Origin: Aspidiotus rigidus
Lineage: Eukaryota; Arthropoda; Insecta; Hemiptera; Diaspididae
DNA: 64,000 nt
Assembly (NCBI GenBank): GCA_035079385.1
Contig: JAVHKY010000034.1
Location: 5,828,001-5,892,000 of the forward strand
Direction: 5' to 3'
In this document: positions 55,958-64,000 of the stretch, one piece after another
Layout of the letters: each line of letters opens with the position of its first letter
Position numbering within the stretch: position 1 is the first letter of the stretch
Program-made: the position numbers and the translations under genes
The notes under the pieces: model-generated
Databases searched by the model: none
What the model was told of the DNA's origin: nothing
Seen by the model: only the letters and a program-made list of their open reading frames with translations

Positions 55958-58407
55958 TCAGTCTGACAATTCCTCTGCGAGTAAAATTATTTTTATTTCA
56001 TCTCTATACCTCCCGATACGGATGTACATTTCCGGCCATATCGTGCACCTGTATGCAACATCTTCATCATTAGGTCCATTATCGGTATCGGTACGAATCA
56101 CTCGTAAGTCGGGTTTATCCATACTGCGAGAATTTGGAGTTAACAACATTTTGAACGGTAAAAGTACGTTTTCGGCTTTGGTGAACCGGAAATTCAAACG
56201 ATTTTCAGGTTTGAGAATATATTTCTGAGCGATGTGACATATACGCCAACGAGTATCGTCGTCCACATGTGTGAATATGCTATGCTGTAACATTTGTTTG
56301 TCCTCTGGCGTTCTCTCATCTGTTACAAAAACAAGTGTCTAAGATTCATGTGATTTAGAAGGCAAAGAATCTAGAAAAGGTTTCAGGAACTGATGTAAGC
56401 AGTGGTGGCGTGTATGGAAAGTTCTCAAATTGGTATGACTCCGTAGTAAAATATTTATTCAATGCAGTGTTTCTCAACCTTTCTGCACATTTTTTCATGA
56501 TACGATATTACTGCGGCACAGCATTTCCAGAACTCCAAATTGTATCGAACATTTTTTTGCGTTTTGACATTTTCATGTCTCTACTGATTTCCTTCTCCTA
56601 ATTCCAGAATTTGTGGTCTACAAGATGGCTATATGAGGCCTCACCCCTTTTTCTCTATCTACTGTGGTTTTGGGAAACAAGAGCTTAGATCTTCCGCCGA
56701 GACTCACGAAAATTTTGTCACCAATTCACGCAAAAGTGTCTGAGTGTTTCCTGCATTTACTGGAAACCCGAAATTTATAAGGAAATATGAAATATAATCT
56801 GTATTTTTGGCCAAGCCGCGGAAAGTTCTTGATTTTTATGACAGTGACCGCAGGTTTGGACTCAAGTTTAAGTAATTATAACTGGAACTGATATTATTCA
56901 AGAATTGGAACACCCCGATAAACCAGATCGACTAAATATCTCAGTCGATTTTGAGTAAACATCGACCACAAATAGACTGAGCGATCGCTCTGGTGAGTAA
57001 CCAATAATAGACCAACTTTTTCAGTCGATTTACTTCCGCTATTCCGTATCATATTTAGAGCAGATTTAGACCAACTTGGACAAAATTTTGACTGAAAAAA
57101 TTAGTCAATTTATAGATGATGTAGGTACCTTAAAATGGTCTATCCTCAGCAGTCATTGGTCATACATATTTCCTCTGCAATTGACTATATTTTGACCACT
57201 TTTGACCAAAAAAATAGTCGATTTCTAGGGAATCTCGACAACATAAAATAGTTTCTCATAGTCAATATTTATCAGTGTCAACAGACCACCACAATTAGAC
57301 CATTTCTAACGAGAAAATTGGTCGGTTTCTGGGCAATGTAGACGATTATAAAATAGTCTTGTAGTCTATATTATTCAAGCCATATTAACAGACCATTACA
57401 AATTGACCACTTTTGACGAAACAGATCAGTAAATTTTTGAGCAATGCAGACACGGGGGTCTCTAGTTAGGTGATATTAACTGATCACCATACTTAGACCA
57501 CTTTCGATGAGAAAAACCAGTCTTCATCTAAGCCTGTCTCAAGTGAGAGAAGAGAAGAATGAAGATAGTAATCTGGTTAGCAGGGTTGTATCGAGACGAG
57601 TGTGGTTTTGGTCTAAAATTAATATTTTAAATACTAAACTTTCTATTATCTATGGACAATGTTCAGAAATTTGTGGAATTTATCATAGATTTATAACAAT
57701 TAAAAAATTGAATCAGTTCATTTAAATTTTTTTTAATGAATCTAAATATACATATTTACTTATTTGAATTTACTTTATAAAATTTTCAATTTAATTATTT
57801 CAATTCAATTATTATAATTGTTCTATATTAATTTATTATGGGTATAATTGATTTTTATAAATTTAATTTATATCGATTTTTTAAAATTTTCAATTATTTT
57901 CAAATAATTATATTTTTGTTATTCAAACCTAAGAATTTTCTATCAATTAAACGTAACATTAAATTTAAAAAATGACAAATATCATTCTGGTTCAATATGA
58001 TTATGAGTTTTAGATATTTTTCAAAATTATTAAATAATTAATATGTTTATTTGAAGGATCAAATATGATAAATGAAATAAATGAGATATAAAAAATTATT
58101 ATTTAGTTGTTTCAATTTTTTTAGTTTTTTTATAATAATTTTCATATAAATCATTAAGACTTGATGTATTAATTTTATTAAAATAAATAATTCTAAAAAA
58201 GATTGATAGTTTCAATTAAATAAATTGTGCCAAAAACATTGAAATAAGATCTTTATTTTTTCAATATAATATTGTATCATAAACTTTTTAAATTTTAATA
58301 TTTAATTTTAAAATATAAAATCAATATAAAAGAAAAATTTATAAAATCACTCTAACTTACTTACGATCTACTGACTTTTACAACCACGTTTAACTCCAAA
58401 CGATGAC

Positions 58408-58442
<35 letters not shown>

Positions 58443-61400
58443 ATATTTTTTTTATTTTCCTTTATATTTTTATTTGATCTCAATTCTTTTACATGTATTT
58501 TGTTTTCAATTTTTCTACTTTATTAAATACTAAGTTTTTGTAAAAGCAGAACTATCTGCCGAGCAAATAGCCCTTAGCGCAGCTGCATTGCTCGTAAAAA
58601 AAAAAAAAAAAAATTAAAAAAATAAGTATATTTAATTGATCCTGATGAAATTCCCAAAATTAAATATATAAATCTAATGTTTTTAACAATTTCATTATTA
58701 AGAATATCAATTTTTTAATTTAAAATTCAATTTTAAATTTCTTTATTCATCTGCGAGTTTGCAAGCAATATGAAAGTTGATTCATTCCAAATATCTGGCC
58801 AGAAATTGATTGAAAATTGTGGTCAAAATGAGAGATAAAACGTCTCACTCGATAATACTCATTTTTGACCAAAAAAGAGAGTAAAAATATTGATGAATAT
58901 TGAGGAAAATTCTAATAAAAATGAACTAAGGTGTCTCCCAGAATATCTGCCCAGAAATCTACTAGAAATCTTGGTCAATATTGAGTAATAAATACAATAT
59001 CAAATTTAGACTAAGAAACGGGGAAAAATTCCAGTCTATATTGACAGTATACGACCAAAATGGACTTAAATGTATATCTAGCATAATGGTCAAAAATCAA
59101 CCAGCAATTATGGTCAAAATTTAGTAGGAATAATATCAGACAAACAATCGACTGAAATGAATAGGAAAAATTTGGTCAATTTATCTCAAAAATTTACTAA
59201 AAATCGACCATTTTCTGACAGTACCCGTAATATTTGGTCTATTTTTAGTACTACGACCAAAAACCGACCAACATCGACTATAATATAGTGACGGTCGATT
59301 TGGTTTATGGGAACATTGGTCAGAAAGTGCTTATGATTACTTTTTCGAGTAAATATAAAAAAAAATGGCAGATCTTTCAGTTCATGTTAATTCATATTTT
59401 TTATAAAATTTTGCGGCACACTGGTTGAGAAACACTGATTTAATGGGTGGATCTTCCAGAAATTCTTGTTTCTCATGCGGCATATGAATTTATCAAGAAG
59501 TACGTCCCCTGCAACATTACCTCCAGCCTCGAACAAGATCAGGGAGAGCAGGAGAACAAATATTCTAGTCGCAATAGGCGGGAGAATACAAATTCACCAA
59601 AAAACTTCTTCCCAGTTGTAAACTCTCGGCGAGGTTTCAACTTTGGTCCCGCTTTAAGTCAAAGAGGTTTGGTTACAAAGGGAGGATGTAAATTCATCTA
59701 GGAACACTCTTTCGCTCTGGATTGATGGCATGAAATCATCTTCGTCCCCAGGTCGTCTCAAAAATATTATATAGGAACGTGACACATTCCTTGGGTTAGA
59801 CACGGGATGTCGGCCAATACCTCACCGTGAGCTGAGAACAGAGTACAACAATTGAAGGGCAAGGGTACCAGGACAAACGTATTTTCCTTGTCAACGATGT
59901 TTAAAAAGACCTCTCGAATTCTTAAAGATGTGCGACGACTTGTAGTCCGATAACCTGGAAATCAGCCTCTATTGGACTGAATGTAAGTTTGATTTTGTTT
60001 TTGTCCACTAAGCGTAAGTACAAAAGTGGCATCATAGGACATAGTACGGCGATATTATGTTCTTCTTCATGTTTTCCAGAATAATGAAAAGTGTATTTTT
60101 GAGGTTCAGATACGTCTCTATCCATGTCCAAAGTTGTCAAACCGTTCCATTGCCGAGCTAAAGTACATAATTTGATACGGTCATCAGCATTCAATTGTGT
60201 TAGACTGTCGTAGGAGATCTTGGAATTTTCTGCTTCGGACGCTGCGATAACACAAAAATAGGAAGAAGTAGAATTAGAGACAATTCAGAATTGAATTCAC
60301 AAAACGAAGTGGGAACGCCTACAAGTAAAACGTTGCATATAGGTATGGTATGATAGTGTCTAAAATAAATGTTGTGTTGTCGCGAAGGAGGGGAGATTGG
60401 CTTTGGCACAGTGACTGATCGGATCAGGCTAATGTGCGGAATTTTTCATTGTCCCATAGGATGGAGGAAACGATTCTAAGGAACTGACTCTTTGTTGTTA
60501 GCTCAAAGCGAGAGATTAACAAAAATCCCTACCTAGATCAAAACGGGAAAACGTGCGCAAATTCTCGTCGTGTTAGCCTCCTGAAATGGAATGTTATCAA
60601 AGGACTTCTCTCTCGTTGTATGCTCGCGGAAAGAGTTCAGTGAATACTCCGTCTTTGATCAATGCAGATAAATTCTCGTTGCGTTGGAAGGAAATACATC
60701 AAGAAGCTTGCTTCCGGTTGTCGACCGTCGGTGGAAATTGGCGAAGGCCTTGTGTTCGATTGATGTGGATAGAGGTGAGAAATTCTCGTTGTATCGGCCG
60801 CGAGGGAATGATACAGAGACGCTTGCTTTCTGTTGTGGAGTTGGGGCAAAGGACCACAAAAGCCTCGTGTGTGATCAAAGCGAGCAAATGTGTGGGAGAG
60901 TTGCTCCTTGTTTCGAGCGCTGGAACGAGTGGTACCTTGAAGACCGTCCCCTGTTGTGAGTTGGCGTTGAAAGATTGGCTAGAGCCTTACGTATGATGAA
61001 AGCGGGCAAATTTGCGGAAATTTTTTTTGTTTCGCGTGATGGAGAGAGTTCTACCAAGAAGATCGAGGCCCTTGTATGATCAAAGCGGGAAAATGCACGA
61101 GAGTCTCTCGTTGTTTCAGACGATGGCAAGAATGTTACTGAGACGATCATCCTCTGTGATGAGCTCGCGGTGAGAGATTAGCTCAAGTCCTATTTTCGAT
61201 CGATGCAGCCAAATGTGTGGAAATTTTCTTTGTGTCGGCCGCTCGAAAGAATGTTACCGAGAACAATCTTCCGGCCCGCGGTGAGAGATTGGTTCTGCGC
61301 CCAATTCAATCAATTTGGTACGGTAACTACGTATAACCTTTACAAAATGTAGGTACCAAAAATAATTTTTTATAAAGAGTGGAAAGCGAGGACGGTGTCG

Positions 61401-63893
61401 TCGATCATGATGGAAAGAGAGAAAGGGATAGACAAGCAATTGTCGACTGAAGTAGAAAGACCTAATCTTTGGGACGAAGCTATTCCAACAGACTTCAATT
61501 TTCTGAGTTGTATTCTGATGAAAGAAGTCGATCTCACAAAGACGAGAAATGCATGTGCTTAATGCTGATAAGTGCCTACAAAAAATGAATTGTGAAATCG
61601 AAGACATTCGCGAAGCATTCACAGTTCCATGAAATCAAAGTTGATAGTAAAACGAATAAAAATTAAGGCTCACCTGGAAAAACAGCTTCAGCTTCGCGGT
61701 CGTCTTTCTCAAAACTGTATATATCGATTCCACTCTTGAAGAAAACTAATTCAATCCTATTTGACGACTCCCCAGGACGCAAGTATAACTTCGGCGAAGT
61801 TGGACACGGAATCGCGATATCAGTTTCTGTCTTGTTTTTGTACTCAAATTCATACGGTTGGGCTTTTTCGACATCTCCGTCAACGAAATAGAAATGATTT
61901 TTGCTGTGTTTGAGCGCGAGAGCGCACAGTTTCTTTCGATCATCCAATCCTACTTTAGCTAGAACGGTATCGCTAAATTTTTCGGTTAAATCATCTCCTT
62001 TAGAAATCAAATCATATAGTGGATCAATATTATCGTCTTAATATTGGAGTCTAAATTCTTCATTATTATAGTTAGGAAGAGAAACTCGCATAACTTTTTC
62101 AGCCAATTGGGTCAATATGTTTTAAATATTGAGCAAAGATGGCTCGAAAGCTGAATTTCTTGAAACTGTTTAAACCTGAAAAGCGACCGTCTCTCTTTTT
62201 GTGAGTATTGTAACATCTTTAGGCTTGGGTTCAGTTAGAAATCTGCATGACGTGACGCTGTATGACGTCATCAATGACCTTGAACTACTTTAGAGACGAA
62301 AAAATTAGGCCTTTACTCACTAGGCTGCTATAGTAGGTTTAGCCTTCATTATATAGACCTAATATACAGTATAATATACTAGAGTTATATCAGGTTATAA
62401 CATAGGCCTATAATGGAAGCTAAACTTACTGTAGCAGCCGAGTATACTATCGATATTTGGATACAATGGAGGTCAATATATCGATATTTCTTTATTTCGT
62501 ATTTCTTTGCAAGCGGCAAAGACGTATACGTGATTCGATGATTTTCCGTGAAATGGAGAAATTTTCTTAAACATTTTTTGGTATTCATTATTTATTGACC
62601 CCTTTCCTTCTCCCTCAATTATGGAGTCTGTCCTAATTTATATGAATTTCCAAATTCTCCCTCCTTCGTAACGCTCTTCAGGTCTGTCTTTTCGTTCATG
62701 TCCTTCTCTCTTGCCTATATAGTTTAGTACTCAGTAATATGGTAATTTCATCTTCGTAGTCGACTCATATATGATGAGAAGAGAGTGGACAAGGCCTTTG
62801 AGTCAGCCTTATTTTAAAGACTATTAATTTAATTTGGAACTTGGGGAAAATTCCGACGAAGAATTGAATTTCTGACCAAAAAAAGGGTAAAATATGATTC
62901 ATTTTTCAGTCCTGGGAGGTCTTTCTAACAGGGAACCTCTTTTATGTCGGGGTGGGGGGGGGGAGAAGTGACGAGCGACGGCCGTCTGGCAAAACGTGGG
63001 ACTTGGAGAAATTTCGACCTCCGAGCTACAAGTGATAGAAGGTTGACGTGGAAAAATTTCGACTTTCAAGCTATACATGATAAGAGGACTTGGTGAACAG
63101 GGAAACGATGGGAAAGGGACTCGGAAAAATGTCAACCTCCGTGCTATAGGTGATAGGAGGGCGACTTGGAAAAAGTTCGACTTTCAAGCTACATATGATG
63201 AGTAAGGGACTTGGACAAATTCCGACGTGAGGTACTCCCATAAAACAGGTTTGCCTCAATTAACAAACCTAATGAAGGCAACCTCCAGCAGCACACTAGG
63301 TATTGAATATAAATTTCAACAGGTCGTTAATAGCAGGCCCTATCATAATAATCTTTGTAAGTTCAAATTGTGGTGTCCCGCCCTCCATCGTCCGGCGAAA
63401 ACTGACCCACTCCCATAAGGGAGTTCATAACAATTTCGAATATCGAGAAATATATGATCTTACATAACATTTCATATTTTTTGGTTCCCAACTCGCCAAA
63501 AATTTGGAATTTTTCAGTACATAGTTAGGAATATTAAATTTTTTTTTTTAGTTCTGAAACACCTTTTCAGATTATTGATATCGATTGATCTAAACTTACT
63601 AAGTGTTATGGACTCGACTGGAAACATCTTCGGAACATCGAATTTATAATGATCGAATGGAGAGCGAACGATTCTTATCTGAATGTCACTCTTATTCTGT
63701 TCTCGGAGTAGATAAAAATCTGGTAACCCTTTGCATAACATCCCATAATAAGAGCTGTCGTATTTATCTTTTTGCCAGTAAGGAACGTAACTGAAGTCTA
63801 CCCAAGGTAGCTTAGCTTTAACTGCCGCATAGAAACATAACTTTTGACGATCTTCCGGTTCAAAGAACGAAAGAACTTCTTGTGGATCACCGA
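55958..63893 (-). CDS. Secreted four-module protein, family S2 (gene 1, partial, possibly broken)
   Basis: Signal peptide exon lies beyond the right window edge. Visible exons on the minus strand: 63893-63600 (module 1, 294 nt, six codons shorter in the middle and one codon longer at the acceptor), 61997-61674 (324 nt), 60241-59922, 56319-55958. Motifs are conserved: PEDRQKLCFYAA / CKGLPDFYLLR; LDDRKKLCALA / CPTSPKLYLR; ADDRIKLCTLA / CPMMPLLYLR; DDTRWRICHIA / CTIWPEMYIR. The third module exon lacks the donor found in genes 2 and 3: sequence diverges after L-Q-V-V and reaches TAA at 59922, and I see no phase-1 donor before it. The last exon remains open with good motifs. Either the gene is recently disabled or its product ends after three modules. 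Confidence 0.7.
57598..57725 (+). pseudogene. Nuclear mitochondrial insert (numt): 3' end of COX2
   Basis: The frame reads I-I-Y-G-Q-C-S-E-I-C-G-I-Y-H-R-F-I-T-I. This is the C-terminus of cytochrome c oxidase subunit II with the Cys-x3-Cys-x3-His copper A ligands (57651-57690), and it ends at TAA as in mitochondrial genes. The usual G-A-N-H-S-F-M-P-I sequence is replaced by G-I-Y-H-R-F-I-T-I, so the source mtDNA is divergent. Only the last ~40 codons are present. Confidence 0.8.
57726..58740. other. Very AT-rich block, probably the rest of the numt
   Basis: About 85-90% A+T and without the GACCA repeats of either side, directly following the COX2 end. I could not identify tRNA-Lys, tRNA-Asp or ATP8 with confidence. 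It contains runs of ~32 A at 58409-58440 and ~19 A near 58595, and a less AT-rich 'gcagaactatctgccgagca' segment near 58548 whose origin is unclear. Confidence 0.45.
59702..59921. repeat. Minisatellite-related fragment beside the broken exon of S2 gene 1
   Basis: 'gacacgggatgtcggccaat', 'cctcaccgtgagctgag' and 'attgaagggcaagggtacc' match 43601-43680 beside the minisatellite in S2 gene 3. It abuts the exon exactly where the donor is lost, suggesting a repeat-associated rearrangement. Confidence 0.5.
60440..61320. repeat. ~120-bp minisatellite in intron 3 of S2 gene 1
   Basis: About seven imperfect units, each with 'gatcaaagcggg-aaa-gtgc', 'aaattctcgttgtt-c', 'gaatgtta-c-gaga' and 'cttgctttctgttgtg-gctcgcggtgagagatt'. 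The cluster of open frames on both strands here arises from the repeat; no start, splice or family support exists for any of them. Confidence 0.7.
62040..62925. other. Intron 2 of S2 gene 1, no gene seen
   Basis: AT-rich, with a 'aggctgctatagtaggtttagcc' / inverse arrangement at about 62320-62440 that resembles the direct repeats at 37192 and 37930. Confidence 0.45.
62929..63256. repeat. Dispersed repeat family R1, copy with both ends
   Basis: Left end CAGGGAACCTCTTTTATG; right end CATAAAACAGGTTTGCCT, inverted with a few changes. The interior holds five copies of 'gacttggaaaaatttcgacctccgagctatagatgatagga'. Located in intron 2 of S2 gene 1. Confidence 0.68.
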
Positions 63894-64000
63894 CTGAAAT
63901 AAAGTGACAAAAAACTGGTGTACGAAGTATGCGACAATGATCGATCGGAAATTTTCGTTTTAGTACGGTACGAAATAATATTCGATTTGGATTTGATTCA

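Larger units (their letters stand above)
56924..59312. mobile_element. Foldback element with TCGATT/GACCA-repeat arms, nested in the hAT element
   Basis: The outer ends are inverted: ATAAACCAGATCGAC on the left near 56927, and the complement GTCGATTTGGTTTAT on the right at 59297-59311. Each arm (56924-57540 and 58750-59312) is a run of imperfect ~100-130 bp units with 'gaccactttgac-aaaaa-tggtcgattt' motifs. The middle is unrelated AT-rich mitochondrial-like DNA. Confidence 0.6.
56465..59437. mobile_element. Large hAT-type non-autonomous element in intron 4 of S2 gene 1
   Basis: Ends CAGTGTTTCTCAACC and GGTTGAGAAACACTG are perfect 15-bp inverted repeats, with 'tgcggcaca' near both ends. Flanks ATTCAATG (56457-56464) and ATTTAATG (59438-59445) match 7 of 8, consistent with a hAT target duplication. 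At 2973 bp it is much longer than the other MITEs because it holds a foldback element and mitochondrial sequence. No transposase. Confidence 0.8.

Noticed and set aside
60586..61150. Cluster of 60-136 codon open frames on both strands
   Set aside because: All fall within the ~120-bp minisatellite; openness reflects the repeat unit, not selection.

Overview
The window is nuclear DNA of an animal, most likely an arthropod. It has short spliceosomal introns with GT..AG borders, a metazoan-type single-chain purine enzyme, several non-LTR retrotransposon lineages, hAT-type MITEs and a very AT-rich mitochondrial insert (numt) with a divergent COX2 end. A sap-feeding hemipteran would fit the AT-rich mtDNA and the clusters of small secreted proteins, but that is inference.

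Layout. 1-1890: decayed non-LTR element (minus) carrying a hAT MITE. 4006-15722 (+): a complete 23-exon gene for phosphoribosylformylglycinamidine synthase (PFAS), 1381 residues by my exon model, with repeats in its larger introns. 16800-17830: 5' end of an XMAP215/CKAP5/minispindles-like gene, broken after two coding exons. 18000-28000: repeat-dense and almost gene-free, including a foldback element made of inverted minisatellite arms (24526-25629) and a MITE (25677-25924). 28029-31660: a 5'-truncated APE-RT-RNase H retrotransposon (minus), inserted into one copy of a dispersed repeat whose uninterrupted copy is also in the window. 32.2-36.3 kb: two related small secreted-protein genes, tail to tail. 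36.3-40 kb: repeats and retrotransposon debris.

40.0-63.9 kb (minus strand): the most interesting region. Three tandem paralogues, the most upstream one cut by the window edge, encode secreted proteins of about 482 residues. Each is a signal peptide exon followed by four exons, and every one of those exons encodes one copy of the same ~105-120 residue module. The module carries two motifs, (D/E)-x-R-x2-(L/I)-C-x2-A and C-x3-P-x2-Y-(L/I)-(R/F). All internal exon borders are phase 1, and the corresponding exons are the same size in the two intact genes. I do not recognise this family. The introns and spacers hold R1-type and RTE-type retrotransposon pieces, a ~120-bp minisatellite, foldback elements, a 144-bp palindrome, and a nested hAT / foldback / numt structure in the last intron of the first gene.

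The PFAS gene acts in de novo purine synthesis. The two secreted families look like lineage-specific, duplicating genes of unknown role. No rRNA, tRNA, CRISPR or bacterial-type operon structure was seen.
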